Positions 1 to 13,051 of a stretch of DNA of 64,000 nucleotides are shown here, in pieces (position 1 is the stretch's first letter; the number at the start of each line of letters is the position of its first letter). Source of the stretch: Chamaecrista fasciculata (Eukaryota; Streptophyta; Magnoliopsida; Fabales; Fabaceae). The notes beneath the pieces were generated by a model that did no database searches, had not been told where the DNA came from, and saw only the letters and a program-made list of their open reading frames with translations. The stretch lies in NCBI GenBank assembly GCA_003254925.1, contig QANZ01042729.1, forward strand, positions 1 to 64,000, in the 5' to 3' direction. The position numbers were made by a program, and so were the translations under genes.

Positions 1-190
1 TTTTTTTTTTTTTCCAAAAGAATCATTTTATTAAAGAAGAAACAAGAAAACGGAATACAAGCTAACCATCAACTAGCAAACCCAATCAACCAATTCCATG
101 AGAATCAAAACCCAAAGCAGCAGCTTAAATAGAAACAAGAGGGGATGGGGGTTGAAAACCCAATATCCAAATAAGATATATAACACACAA
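1..190 (-). other. T-tract with reversed polyadenylation signal, 3'-UTR-like edge
   Basis: The window opens with 13 T residues. Read on the minus strand this is an A-tract preceded, 13 bases earlier, by AATAAA (complement of 27-32). That is the layout of a polyadenylated transcript end, so either a minus-strand gene or a retroposed 3' end lies here. No coding sequence is visible in it, and the window edge prevents a decision. Confidence 0.3.
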
Positions 191-343
191 GATTATGAAT
201 TTAAGTTTTGCTCTAACATTGTTGATATATATATAAGTAGTCTATATATATATATATCCTCGTAAGTATTTATTGAGTTTGAAAGTGTATACATAATTTC
301 ATAAATTGTAAAAATCATATTTATTATTAAACTTGAGTGAATA

Positions 344-609
344 CTCCCTCTCTCCTAATATATTCCCTTTGTTGGAGGAATTTTTTTGTCTCAAAATATC
401 AAATGTTTTACAAAATCAAGATAGCATTAATTAATTTTTTTACCATTCTATTCCTATTAAAAGTCAAAGCTATTAAAATAGTGAGAGTAACTAAGAGTAA
501 TTTAATGAGGGCAGTTTAGTCTTTTGATATATATTTCTCTTCATTTTAGGTAAATTAATCATTTCGTTTGTATTTACCTTAAAAAGCAGATATTTTGGGA
601 CAGAGGGAG
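344..609. mobile_element. Stowaway-like MITE, copy 1
   Basis: A 266-bp element with ends ctccctc and gagggag, flanked by TA on both sides (342-343 and 610-611). These are the Stowaway (Tc1/mariner) hallmarks. The interior shares long stretches with the second copy at 1845-2118, including the run around attaattt and taccattctat. It codes for nothing; the 60-codon frame inside it is incidental. Confidence 0.8.
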
Positions 610-675
610 TATCTTCTAAATATCCAAATATCAAATTTGTATTTTCTTTTAAAAATGACTGAAATATTAATTTAT

Positions 676-882
676 GCCAAAGGTACTTTTGGTACTCCCA
701 AATTATAAGGTCAGTTTCAATTGTACTTTCAATTTTTTTTCTTTTTGATCAATTGTACTCGTAAATTGAAGTTACAATTGACATAAGAAAATATTGAACG
801 TACAATTGATTCAAAAAACTTTTGAGGGTACAATTGAAATTAATATCATACTTTTGGGGTGTCAATAGTACTTTTGCTTTAA
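676..882. mobile_element. MITE-like element with imperfect terminal inverted repeats
   Basis: The left end (gccaaaggtacttttgg) and the right end (tcaatagtacttttgctt) are imperfect inverted complements, and the interior has several acaattga-type segments in both orientations. I see no clear target duplication, so the superfamily is open. Confidence 0.45.
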
Positions 883-1844
883 TTTATTATTGATTTTGCA
901 ATTAAATCCAATTCAAGAGTCTTATTAATTTATTTAAATCAATAATTTTAAAGTGAATTTAATAGTAAAAATTAGATTATAACAGTATGCAAAAGTCTTT
1001 TTATTTTGAAATTGACATTCCAGCCTTTCATTGTTTTATTAATTGATGATTTCTTTCACTGCCATATGTCCTCCTATGATTAAAAGAAAAAGATGGCAAC
1101 TTAAAAAGTGGTTCAATTTCATATATATTGGGCAATGCTATAATGGAAATATCCATTGCTCTACCAATTCACTTTTTTTTTTTTTTATCAATAAGTTGAG
1201 TGTAGTTTACTAGTTTAGTTTGGTTGTACTCTTGGATTGCTAGTAGCGAAGCCCAAGAGTGTTAACCTCTCTTTTGCCTTGTGCTTGTGCTTGTGCTTGT
1301 GGACTAGTGCTAGTACTAGTGTCACTCATGTTTCAACCCCAAATTAATGCTAACATATTTACCTAACTTTGCCTTCCCTTGTATTTCAATTACTCTTCTA
1401 TCAACTTTTTCCAAATGCCCATCACTATTTATAATTACAACATTCCCATCATCATAAACCATTCTAAATACCTCATTCTAAATTAAAAAGGGATGCCATC
1501 ACTACCTAGAATATTCATTATAACAACAATCAAAAACTACTTTGCACTTTTTCTAAAAAAAAAATCCGAATGATTCAATAAATTAACTTTTTTTCCTTCA
1601 AGCTCAATTCTTAAATTTAAAAAGCGAATAGCTGACTTGGTTACATTATAAGGTTACAGGTATCGTTGAAGATGTTAAAATCAAGCAATAATTTTTTTTT
1701 CTTGAAATTAAATAAAGGAAAAGAAATTCACTCGATAAGACGATATTTAATTGAAAATAAATTTTGAGTTTGCAGGGACGGGTATTCTTGGGATCGAAGC
1801 TAGAGAAAGGAGAAACTTATTATATTGTTGACGTTTCTCTATTA
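883..1844. other. AT-rich intergenic sequence, no gene seen
   Basis: No convincing coding frame. There is a short tandem run of cttgtg units near 1280-1302 and otherwise only homopolymer tracts. Confidence 0.6.
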
Positions 1845-2118
1845 CTCCCTCCGGTTCTGAATATCTGGTGTTTTAGAAAATTATTTTTGTTTCAAAATAT
1901 CTGATGTTTTATAAATTCAAGAGAACATTAATTATTTTTTTACCATTCTATCCCTATTAAATATAGTAGAGTCATAAATGTATAAACATTTTCCAAGTAA
2001 TTTAATAGGGATAGTTTAGTCATTTTACTTCATTTTTCACTTCATTCTATGTTGGCTAATCATTTTCTTAATCTGTGTGTAGAAACCTTAAACACCAGAT
2101 ATATAGAACCGGAGGGAG
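1845..2118. mobile_element. Stowaway-like MITE, copy 2
   Basis: A 274-bp element starting ctccctccggttc and ending gaaccggagggag, with TA on each side (1843-1844, 2119-2120). The terminal inverted repeat is perfect for 13 bp, better preserved than in the copy at 344-609, so this insertion is probably younger. Confidence 0.85.
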
Positions 2119-2292
2119 TAGTAATTAAAGCTACGTGTTGCGATTTGATGTTGACTGATTAGTTAATACGCGTGGAATGTTACAATACTAACGGTGGATT
2201 TATCAAATTGCTAATTAAACTCCTTTCAAGTAATGAAAGTCATCAGAGTAATGAAAGTCGGAATCGATGAATAAATATACAAAATAGGCATA

Positions 2293-2857
2293 GGCTTAAG
2301 TATACTTTTAGTCTCTTATCTTTCGCAAAGGTCTCAATTTGGTGTCCTAATTTTTTTTGTTGCAATTTTAGTCTCCTATCTTTTGAAAACATCTCAATTT
2401 GATCCCCCTAACTTTTTTTGTTGCAATTTTGATCCTCTAACTTTTGAAAACGTCTCAACGTTAGTACCAAGTGCACTTTCATCCATTATCTGTCATTAGT
2501 GCTGATTTAACACGCTGAGTAGGTTGATGATGTGGCAAATATGAGTGAAGTGGATTAAAAAATGGCCATTATGCAACATTTTAAGCCTTTTTGTTCAGCT
2601 TAGTTGATTCGTTCTCAAAATATTGTAATTTGTTGCATAATGGTCCTTTTTTAATTCACTTCACCCATATTTGTCACGTCTTCACCCAACTCAACCTGCC
2701 AGATCAGCACTAATGGCAGATAATGGATGAAAGTGTACTTAGGACCAACAGCGAGACATTTTCAAAAATTAGAGGACCAAAATTGCAAAAAAAAAAAAGT
2801 TAAAAGACCAAATTGAGACCTTTGTAAAAATTAAGAGACAAAAAATGTGCTTAAGCC
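2293..2857. mobile_element. Long-TIR MITE of the 'ggtccc' type (MULE-like)
   Basis: About 565 bp bounded by ggcttaag and cttaagcc. Arms of roughly 150 bp or more are inverted complements built on repeats of the form gtctcaatttggt...gttgcaatttt. The same family occurs at 21006-21462, where a 9-bp target duplication supports a Mutator-like origin. No duplication is detectable at this copy. It ends about 170 bp before the EF-hand start codon and may contribute to that promoter. Confidence 0.75.
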
Positions 2858-3026
2858 TAAAAAAAAATATTTGGGAATGAGCTTGAGAAATGAGAATAAT
2901 GTAGATTTGAAGTGGAGACTCAAAGAAGACGAGACGCATACCAGAGTGTTTGGTATTCCAAAAGTTCAAAGTCGTCGTGCTGAGGCCATACGCCAAAAAA
3001 CTTGAACTCTATCGATCTGCGAGAGA

Positions 3027-5738
3027 ATGTCGGACGCGGCTTTGCGTGTCCTCGACGGAACGCACCTCAAAGCCGTCGATCTCTCACTGCCGGAACCTGA
3101 TGTCATCCTCACCGGAGCTCACATACTGGACATAGCCGATTCTAGAGCCTCTTCTTCTCTCTTTGGTCTTCCATTACCCGAATCAATCAGGGTTTCTGCT
3201 CTCACTCGCATCGCCTGCGATGATGCCCAAGCTTTTCGCTCTTCCGAGTTCGCCAAGGAAAAGGCCTCCGAGATATTCAGAGACTATATCGCTGCGATCG
3301 CTGATGAACTCAAAGGTTCATATCTTTTTTCTGTTGGAAACACTGATTGATTAGTTTTATTGGTTTAGTATTTCTGAAATCTGGCTTTGCTTAATTACTC
3401 TTGAAATGCACACAAGGTATAAACCTTTGATTCTTCGGCTGCGATGACTAGACTCAGGAATGTTCAGCGAAGAGCCATTTAATACATAATTATCTAGTCA
3501 TCAATGTTGATTCATTACCTTTGCGATTGATCCAAATAATTGTATTTTAGGCCCTTTAAATTTGTTTGAGATCTTCGTTTTACGAAGAACAAAACTCGGA
3601 TTATGGCAAATAAAAAAGCCACTCGGGCAACACAGAACGAAATTTGGAGTTTAAAATCTAAAATTCTGTTTACTCGGACTACAGAATTTAATTGATGGGC
3701 TTGAATTTTGCTTTCTTATGAAAAACGTTTGACTTCTTTCAGCCTTTCTTTTTCGTATGTTCTGTTGCAACTTGGTGACTTTATGGCGAAAGACTTGTAC
3801 ATTACTGTAGGACGATTATCATTTCTTCCACTTGTACAATTTGTTTTCATGATCAAATGATTGTGTTTTGATATTTCAAGAAGGGAAAAAAATACTTCTT
3901 ACATTGAAATTATGTGTGTAGGTGATCCTCTTGTTGTATCCATCTTGGATGGAAATACTCTGCGGCTCTTTTTAGAGGATGAGGATGATTTTGCAATGTT
4001 AGCAGAAAATCTTTTTACTGATTTAGATGTTGAAGACAAGGGAAAACTCAGAAAGAGCGAAATCCAGAACGCTCTTGTCCAGATGGGAGTTGAGATGGGT
4101 GTTCCCCCTTTCTCAGGTTCATTCTAATTTTCTGTTTTAGGCTCGTGGACCTTTTTTTTTTGTATCTTTCTTTTTCGTGAATGTTCATGTTTTAAAGGTT
4201 CATGTTTGATCAGGAATGCATATGTAATTGCATGTTAACAGGGTTCCACAAGGACCGAAATTTAGTATTATCTTTTCCATCATTGTATGCTTATTTTCTC
4301 TTGATAGTGAATTGGAAGTATGCAAGATATAACCATTACTACTGTAAAATGGATGTTTTGTAATCTCTCATTTCATTGTGGATATGACATTTGCCCAAGG
4401 GGATGGCCGGCATTAGAAAAATCCGGAAGTAAGAGAGTTTTGCTCCAGGATATAATTGGCCAATGTCGCCTAGTTTTTTCTCCCTCAATTAATGAGACTA
4501 TTCAAATAAGTTATTTGTGTGTCTTGCCTCATACTTGCAGTGTGTGTGAATCTAGAAAAAGAAAATCCTGTGTATAAGGATCATTATTGATAGCACTCAT
4601 GATCTGCAAAAAGTAGATGCTCTTCTTAAAATGTGGATGCCAATGCAAATCTTTTGCTTTGAGAAATTAATGTCTGGGATTAGGATCTGCGTTAGTTGAA
4701 GGTGCACATTTTGAGTGGATTGCAGATCGGCCTCCATGTTTATTTTGTATATTCAAGAAAAATGGACTTGCTCATTTTCGTTGTCAGAAACAGGCACATA
4801 CAGTGCCATGTCTTAATAAGTTAGATTACTTTATTTGTCACTTTACTTCTCTGAGTCTGATGAAACTGACACCTTTAAGCATAAAATTAACAGAGTTTCC
4901 TCAGCTAAATGACATACTGAGAAAACATGGAGCAGATGGAGAAGAACAACTGGGCCAGGCTCAATTTGCTCAAGTTCTCCAGGTTGTTCTGCAAGACCTA
5001 GCGGAGGAACTTTCCCAAAAGAATGTCGTTTTTATCCAGAACATAAAAATAATTAATGGCTCTAAGCTAAAACAGGTATCTTCTAGATTTATTTGTCTCT
5101 TCCCATTGTTAAATTTCATCTTATATCTAAAACATTGACCTATTCCATGGTACTGCATGTTGAAAATTTGAGAATTGATCAACTATTCATCTTTCAAATC
5201 TGAAGATAACAATATCGTAAGACATAAAACATCTAATATGCTTTATCTCGTTTCAGTAATGTGTAATGTGGCATCCTAAGTTCTGCTTATTGGGATTCTT
5301 TGTATAAATTCATGGTTGGACGTTTGTAATCAGAGAAGAGAAATGTTTTTTAATTCAACAAATACCTTTGTGAAAGTTTACATATGTTCTTTTGTATTAA
5401 GTCCTGTTAACACCATGATGCAGCTATTGACCAATGACAAGGAATTAAACAACATTGCGGGAAAGATATTGGAGGAAAAGCAGGATGAAAAGGATGGCTT
5501 AGTGAGTAAGGAAACAATAAGGAGCTTCCTAGAAAGAAATGCGAAGGAGTTGGGCTTACCACTATCTGATGGGGACGAGGCAGTTACTCTTCTTTATGAT
5601 GATGTTTTTGCTGATGTAGGAAGAGATGAGTTTGGTGCGAAATCAGATAAAGATGATTTGGTAAAACTTATGAAACATATACTGCAGAAGTTTGCAGAGC
5701 AGCTTGAATCCAGTCCTGTATTTCAGGATTTTGCTTGA
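3027..5738 (+). CDS. EF-hand calcium-binding family protein (326 aa, 4 exons)
   Basis: Exons are 3027-3315, 3922-4116, 4894-5075 and 5424-5738; the frame closes at 981 nt. The start is the ATG opening MSDAALRVLDGT. One canonical EF-hand loop is visible in exon 2 (DVEDKGKLRKSE: acidic at positions 1, 3 and 12, Gly at 6). A second, degenerate loop in exon 4 (around DEKDGLVSKE) has lost the terminal Glu. The N-terminal third is helical and lacks EF-hands; there is no signal peptide or membrane segment. It probably acts as a soluble Ca2+ sensor or buffer, but no partner is evident. It looks like the plant EF-hand family I recall as At5g28830, which neighbours GME in Arabidopsis, as here. The family call is firm; the biochemical role is unknown. 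Confidence 0.85.
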
Positions 5739-6681
5739 TGGGGAACACAGTTATTTCATTTTCACCATTCCAGATTCGTTAGCTGGTGGTGAGCTTGTTG
5801 TGCATGAGTCATTTAACAGTGCATTTGAATACACTAGTCTATATGCAGCGAAAATTTGCACTCTATAGAAATTACATTGTATAATAAGTTCTATATTCAT
5901 GGTTGTCTTTTCTTGTTTTTTTTTTTTAAAAAAAAAAGAGATTTAGCATGTCCATGACTTATATATCACTTTTTTTTTATATAAACGACTTATATATCAC
6001 ATTTATGAGATCTGAGTGGCTAATTTTTTTTTTGAACAAATCTGAGTGGCTAATTGGTTATGGACGAATTCATAGAACGGTGCCCGAGCAGGCTGTTTTT
6101 ATATTTTGATTTTTTTATTTTTTTAAAAAAGGCTTGTTTATAGTTATAGGCCCTTTTTTTCTGCCAATTAGTTAGGCCCTTATCTTTCTCTTGGACATTC
6201 AATTTGGAGAAGTCTAATGCATAAATGACCCGTTTCATTTAAAGAAAAATATTCATAGTAAAAAAAAAAAAGGAAGAGAATAAATAGAGCGTAGAGAATC
6301 CAGCTCTCCATACAATCTCCTTATCTCTTGTTTTATGTTGATCATTGTATTTGAATTTTGAAGTAGAATTTGTTTTTTCTTTTTATTGCTTACTTACATG
6401 AACAATACAAAGTTAAGGACTAGAAGTAGAAGTCGATAGAGAAGACCCATAAGGCCCATGATTTAACTTTTACACCAGAAAAGGGACAGACAATAAGATC
6501 GAAGACACTGATAATAATTTGTACATTTCGTGTGGGCCAAATCAACTTGTAACTGGTGATCAGCGAATATTCTTACAGAGGTAGATTCAAAATAGCATAT
6601 CAAAAAAGAAAATAGCATATCATGTGCTCATTTCATTCGAGTTCCAATGTTTGTGAATCCAAATTTCCCAAAAGTCACTTT
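5739..6681. other. Intergenic, 3' flank of the EF-hand gene
   Basis: Contains the probable 3' UTR (to about 5900), then AT-rich sequence with a short local duplication of 'ctgagtggctaat' (about 6013-6056). No gene seen. Confidence 0.5.
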
Positions 6682-7107
6682 TAGGGATGGCAACGGAGGG
6701 ATATCCGGTGGTTTTGCTACTATCCGTATCCGTTTATCCTATCCAATATCCGTACCCTATCCGTATCCGATAAATTAATATCCGTATCCGCACCCTATCC
6801 GATATCCGATATCCGACGGATACTCGAAATATCCGAAATATCCGAAAAAATATGGATATAGGATAGGATATCCTATTTTATAAATCGGATATATCGGGTA
6901 CCCGATATCCATTATCCGCCAACTAATATAATTAAATGAAATTATTATTTATTTACATTTTAAATTNGTATCCATCCAATATCCGAAAAAAATTTAATTT
7001 TCACTATCTGTATCCGTATCCGATATCCGCTATCCGACGGATACCGGATATTTTTTCAGATGGATACGGACGGATATCCTAACTTAGGATATAAATTGCC
7101 ATCCCTA
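6682..7107. mobile_element. hAT-type MITE rich in TATCCG repeats
   Basis: Ends are tagggatggcaa and ttgccatcccta, perfect 12-bp inverted repeats of hAT type. The flanks gtcacttt (6674-6681) and atcacttt (7108-7115) form an 8-bp target duplication with one mismatch. The interior consists largely of degenerate tatccg/cggata units in both orientations, so it can fold over most of its length. One ambiguous base is at 6967. Confidence 0.85.
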
Positions 7108-7983
7108 ATCACTTTCAATAAGTGAATGACCCGATAACTGAAAAATAAGCGGGTTTTAGATAAACACGATATTCTTGTGAATACTGAATACCCTCCCTAT
7201 CCAAATACCCTTATACTATCACCAACGCTATTGCTTTCAGCTTTATTGCCACAATCATAACTTGGCTTTTTTCTTGGGACCTACTCAAAAAGCTATGTCC
7301 GGATGTCCCCATGTTTAACTTGTCACATGTCTAACTTCACATTCTCACATGGCTCTGCTAGATACAAGGAAAAAGACATTTCCGAGGGACACTAATACTG
7401 AAAGCTTGTTAGTAAATGTTTTAAGCCGCTTTAGAATCTATACACAGTGGGGATAATAAAAAAGAGACAATTTCATATAAATCTCAAAAAGATATGATGA
7501 TGATAGAGGTGAAATGATAAAGCGTGTTGGCAGGGAAAATGAGTGTTTAAGATGCAAGTGATTGTATTTACTGATTAAAATGCACCAGCATAGTCCCATG
7601 TAGGTCCAGCTAACCCTCTCGCTTCTGAAGTTATTTTGGTACTACTCATCCAAACATTTCTACACAAAAGCTTTTAGTTTTGATACACCTTTACATAGCA
7701 AACCAAAGTATTCTTACATTTAGATTGTAATTAACGGGAGGGGCGAAGATAATTCTAATATTATTAATCATTGCCAGTACCATAGAAGAAGCAGAAATAC
7801 ATTAGAACTTAATTGCATAATCTCAAGAAACAATAGGCTAAATAAATTACAGGCACTCATCACAGATCTTCTACGCATGAACAGACCTTGGACATTACAA
7901 AACCTTATTAGCCAACTCGCCATAACCCGGCGAGCCAATTCTTAAAAGCCAAAACGTGACAAGAGCATTAAGCAGTGTTCACT
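7108..7983. other. Intergenic plus GME 3' UTR
   Basis: No coding frame. The stretch nearest 7984 should be the 3' UTR of the minus-strand GME gene; the rest is unremarkable AT-rich sequence. Confidence 0.5.
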
Positions 7984-10056
7984 TCACTCTTTGCCGTCTG
8001 CAGCCCGCAGCGACCCAAGTTGAACCGGGGCTTGGGTTTGCACCACTTTGGATGATCCATAGGCTGAAATATCAACACCGTGAGCCTTCTCTTTCTCAAT
8101 CTGTTCCTTGATCCAGAAGTACGTAATTCTCAACCCATCCTAACCAGAAAAGAATTAAGACTACTGTAAGTGTGCACAAAATAGAGGTCAAGAAAATCAA
8201 GAGACACGAGACATTCAAAGGGTGAGGTCAACTAAAAAGGTTTAGGGCAACAGGTGACCTCCGGGTTGATTAACTTTTTCACTTCTAAGCAAACACAATC
8301 TATACTTAGCATAATTTGTTGAAAATGAAGTAGGAAGATCAGTTTCTTCCCTATGAAAAATACCTTCAACTTCATAGTTGGAGCCCATCCCAGTTTCTCT
8401 TTGATCAGAGTGTTGTCTGAATTACGGCCACGGACACCCTCTGGGCCAGGAATGTGATGTACAGGAATAGTCTTGTTCTCAAAGCTAAGAACAATCTCGG
8501 CCATTTCATTCATGCTCACCATCTCATCACTCCCAATGTTTACTGGCTCACGGAAGTCTGATTTAGTCAATCTAAACACAAAATATGGACCAAAATGTCA
8601 TGTCTATCAACGAAGGAAGACCTAAAAATATATCAAGTATGCTGACACAAGTTACATAGACAATATCCATGAAAGAAAAATAAGGAAAATACCATGCTTG
8701 TTAAGGACCAAAATGTTTAACATCAACTATCAATGTTCATAATCATGTTAAACTTTGATCAATCAGTTTATTTCCTTTTTCGGAGCAAGGGCAGTCCAAG
8801 GATCTGGGTGAGTAGGACGGGGAGTGACCTTGAGTATTAGACTACTTGGAAACCTTATATCTATCAATGTGATCTAAGGCTCACTGGTACTAAAGTTTGA
8901 ATTTTAAACTGTCATTTCTACAGGATTATCTGCACAGCAAAGATAATCAGCAAAGACCAACCTCAATACACCTTCAACACACTCATCAATGAAGGTGAAC
9001 GATCTTGTTTGCAATCCATCACCCCACATCTCAAACCTGTCGGTGGAGGTTTGTGCCTTTCGGCAGAAAGCTGCAGGAGCCTTCTCTCTTCCTCCTGCAT
9101 GGAATAACAATGTGATAAACTTATTAAATCCAAAAGGTTACAAAATTACACGTTTACACGTTTCTAGTAATAGGGCGCATATATATCCTTTTAGATAGGA
9201 CAAAACTGCAAATTTTCAATATAGTGAGGAGTATACCTTTCCATGTCCCAAAAGGGCCATAAATGTTATGGAACCTCCCAACACGGCACTCAATTCCAAA
9301 ATCTTTGTTATAATGTTTGCACAACTCCTCAGTTGCAAGCTTCTCTAGCCCATATGCATCTTGTGGCTAACAAAAGTCATCAAATTAACCATGTTAGTCC
9401 CAACCTTACTGCACAAATCAAGTGAGCAAGAACTATAAAATGGGAAATGTCACCAACAAACCTCAGCCGGCCAGGCGTCAGACTCCTTCAAGCTCACATT
9501 AGTTTCCAACTGTTTAAATTCAGGGTAGATGCAAGCACTGGAGGCATAGAAAAACCTGAAATTGGCAGCAAAATACGAATAAAGGACAGAGGTAAGTCCA
9601 AAATCTTAAATTTAAAAGACTAATTGACTATATCAAGATGGCCAACCTCTTGACCCCGTTAATCCTGGCAGCCTCAAGCATGTTGAAGCTAATCATTGTG
9701 TTGTTGTACATTATAACAGAATGGTTAGACTGGATAAAGCCCATCCCACCCATATCAGCAGCAAGGTTGAAAACGTGGTCAACACCCTTAGTAACCTTTA
9801 AACAGTTATCCATGACCCTTAGATCAACAAGATGGAATTCATGGCAAAACATATCTTCAGTCATGTGCTCATTTTTCTTCCAATCAGAGGCAATAATATA
9901 ATGGCCCTCAGTCTTCAAGCGCCGTGCTATGTGAGAGGCAATGAAACCACCAGCTCCAGTGATGGAAATTCGAAGCTTTTCCGCAGGCCAGTACGGTTCT
10001 CTCTCAAGGTTTTCATAGGTGTAGGCACCATAGTCAGTTTGGCCATTACTCCCCAT
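7984..10056 (-). CDS. GME: GDP-mannose 3',5'-epimerase (376 aa, 6 coding exons)
   Basis: Converts GDP-D-mannose to GDP-L-galactose (and GDP-L-gulose) in the cytosol, a committed step of the Smirnoff-Wheeler ascorbate pathway that also feeds cell-wall galactose. Coding exons, in transcript order: 10056-9647, 9555-9462, 9366-9237, 9094-8962, 8571-8364 and 8139-7984; total 1131 nt. The start is the Met of MGSNG, as in known GMEs, although the frame is open further upstream. Visible features: Rossmann NAD-binding motif GAGGFIASH near residue 33, catalytic Cys145 in SSACIYPEF, Tyr173/Lys177 in YGLEK, and Lys216 in GREKAP. Length and catalytic spacing match the Arabidopsis enzyme to within one residue. 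The C-terminus ends in SLRAADGKE. An AG acceptor lies immediately before the ATG, so the 5' UTR carries an intron. Confidence 0.97.
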
Positions 10057-10698
10057 TCTGCAGCAGTTGAATTGTTCAAATAAGCACTGATTGTTAAAAA
10101 TCCACTTTATAGATATGAGATCCCACTTTAGACACAACCGAATTTAAGTAAGAGAACCAAGTTAAGTAATCCAACGAATTTACAGCGTATGCTGCCACAT
10201 GAAAGACATTAAAATGAAGTCAAATAATGCGAACATGCCAAGGCAATCAGCCGCTCGAAATGTTAGAAACTTGAAAACAATCATCAGCCAAATTAGTACC
10301 CAACTCAGTCTCCCAAATAAAGGGTCTACAGAATATTCAATTGAAGCATAAGATAGTACATCCCGCAAAATGACTAAAGGAGTTATATATACATGACATA
10401 GTAACAAGTGTTTGAGGCAAACCCAAGAAAGTTTAAACCCTAAACTCGAATATTGATATCAGTAACTAACTGCCCAAAAAATAATAAGTATGGAAAATTA
10501 AAGAAAACAATGGAGGGCGTGTGATTAGGGGGCAACGTAAACAGAGTAATGGTAGAAGAAAGCGAAGAGCGATTTGAGAGACATACCCGCGAGCGTGGAA
10601 GATTGAAATGTAGAACGAAAGAGTCTAAAGAAAAGAAGATGAGGAGCGGCAAGAAGGAGATGTGTTTGAAAGCCATTGGTGATGGTACCTATATATAG
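10057..10698 (-). promoter_or_regulatory. GME core promoter and 5'-UTR intron
   Basis: On the minus strand a TATATATA box sits at about 10690-10698, predicting transcription start near 10660. A donor (gtatgt, 10586-10581) and the acceptor ctgcag directly upstream of the start codon define a 5'-UTR intron of about 530 bp (10058-10586). Leader introns of this kind often raise expression in plants; that effect here is inference. Confidence 0.65.
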
Positions 10699-10900
10699 AG
10701 TGAAGGCAATGCGAGGAAGGAAAGCCACTCGTTTATTACTAGTTCACGATAATTGGATCCAACAGAGAGAAACGCAACAAAATACTCTCTCTGTAACACA
10801 ATGAACCCAACCATGAAGATTTCCTTCTTTCTTGTGAAAGTTTTTTTTTTTTTTTTTAATTACTCGTGAAAGCATATTGTATGACTAAAATATGGAGCAT

Positions 10901-11366
10901 GGTTATAAAAATCTCAACCGGTAGTACCGTGAACCGGACATCAAGCTGGTTCGAGCTATCACCAAAATCGGCTAGACAAAAGACTGGTAAAATTAGACTG
11001 AACCGGTAGTAAACTGGTTGAACCGTCGTAATGTGATTTTTTATTATTTTTTTTTCCTTTTTTGATTTTTTTTGGTCTTTTTTTATAATTATGGGTAAAA
11101 TGTCAGAGAATGTTAATTATGAACCAAAATTTGATAGCGAAAGTAATCATAAAATGTCACTTGATGACATTATATTAATGAATATTACGAAAATTGACTA
11201 TATTTATACTATTGGAATTAGAATTTTATTATTCTTAAGCTTTTTTTATTATTTTTAATTTATTTATTTGCCACCAGTTGGACCCTGGTCGAATCCCAAT
11301 TGAACCATTGAACATTAAACCCCTACCTCGGCTGGTTGAATGTCCGGATCGGTTTTTAAAACCTTG
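10901..11366. mobile_element. MULE-type MITE with 'accggtt' ends
   Basis: About 466 bp flanked by identical atatggagcat copies (10890-10900 and 11367-11377), fitting a Mutator-like 9-11-bp target duplication. The ends are related inverted repeats (ggttataaaaatc and gatcggtttttaaaacc), and the interior near both ends is rich in aaccgg/ccggtt. It resembles the element at 42574-43077. Confidence 0.8.
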
Positions 11367-11377
11367 ATATGGAGCAT

Positions 11378-13051
11378 TTTTTTTGGTTGGAATGTCAAAA
11401 TTTCAAATTGATCTCAAATGTATCATATCAGATAAATTTTATATTAGTTCCAAAATATTTTATTTATTTCATATTGATTTTACCTATTTTTATAATTTTT
11501 TAAATTGATCTCAAATTTATTTTTAAGATGCTATTTGACCTCATTTGCTATTGGTTTTGACTTGACAAAGAAATAACTCTTTAAAAATTAACACATAATC
11601 TCGAACTAATCACATTTTTTATGCGAAATAAAAAACAAAAGACATATTTTAAAGATATTCAAATTGATGTAAAATTTGAAGATAAAGTCAAAAGTAAAAT
11701 ATAGGAAGCTCATGATATTGATTGTTGGATGAAAAGAGAAAAACAGTATAATACAATACTTCATCAAATCGATAGTGCCATGAGTATGGAAAAAAAAAAT
11801 GGTGATGGAGACAATATCTACTTTTGTGATCTCTATACTTTGAGAAAATTAATCTACAATTTTCGATTAAAAAACTAGCCTATATTTACAACAACAAAAA
11901 AAAGTGTCAAAATAATAAATTTTAACAAATACACACATGAGATGATCTAGTACGATGGCATGAGTTTTTTTTTTTCATAGATGGCATGAGTTTAAAAGGA
12001 CTTAAAAGCACATGGGACGATGGAATTGGGACTCATGGCCTCGTGGCGATGTACTTGGAAGCTGGAAGCTGCTCCCCTAAATCTAATAGTAACCCCAAAA
12101 CATCACGTACGACTGTACTATCTTTAACAAAATGAGTTTTTTAACGGGGAAAAACACTAATTTCGTCCGTAAATTTTATATTAATTGTCAATGTTTATTT
12201 ATAATCTTATTTTATTTTCAATTTCGGGTGTTTCCTAGCTTCCCCCCAACACACAAGTCAGATCACATCATTGCAACTAACTTTCCCTTTATTTTGTGTT
12301 TGTGACAATTGACGAATATCCAAACTACATGCACTTCTCATAGATCCCTCAATCAATCTCACCAAATGAAACCAAGCCATTCCATCATTGGTCCGTCCTC
12401 ATTTTAGTATTTTAATTTAAATTACAACAACAGTCCTACTCCAATTATTTATATTTTATTGCTACCGTAAATGATTCACATTTAAATATCTTTCTTTTTG
12501 GTGTGTCTATAATCAAGCTTTTCAATAACTCATGCTGAATATAAAAAGTTTGAACATGATGATATTCCCTGACTTTTATATACCACGAAAATGTCAATCA
12601 CGTTTTTGGAACGATTTTGGTCTTCGTCCTCTCCAACATTTTCTAATGGAAAAATGTGGGCTGGAAACTATAGTTAAGCCCAAAGTGGAGTTTGGGTCAA
12701 AGCCCGTGCTGACATTTTAAGATTGTGCGTATTTTCTGATATCTTAATTTTATCACTAGATTTGGCCCATCCTTCATTCAGGGTGAGACCCACTACGAGG
12801 CCCACACAAAAGGCATATGAATCCCAACCACGAAAAAAAAAATAGTGCAAGCGTACATACTACTACATATTATATAGTGCATATTTGAGAGCAAGTTTTT
12901 GTGCTGACTTTTTAAATGGGAAATGAGATTATGAGAATGTGTGTTCGTTTATGAAGAATAATAGACTATTAAAAATTAACACCTATCTTCTAGAAAAAGA
13001 ACTATCACGTATGTGATGTTTTATCCAAAAATTGATAAACTATATAAAATG
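11378..13051. other. AT-rich intergenic sequence
   Basis: No gene-like frame on either strand. A local repeat of 'gatggcatgag' occurs near 11952-11992. I see nothing else to annotate. Confidence 0.5.

Noticed and set aside
4320-4577. 85-codon frame inside the EF-hand gene
   Set aside because: Intron 2 sequence; exons 2 and 3 join in frame without it.
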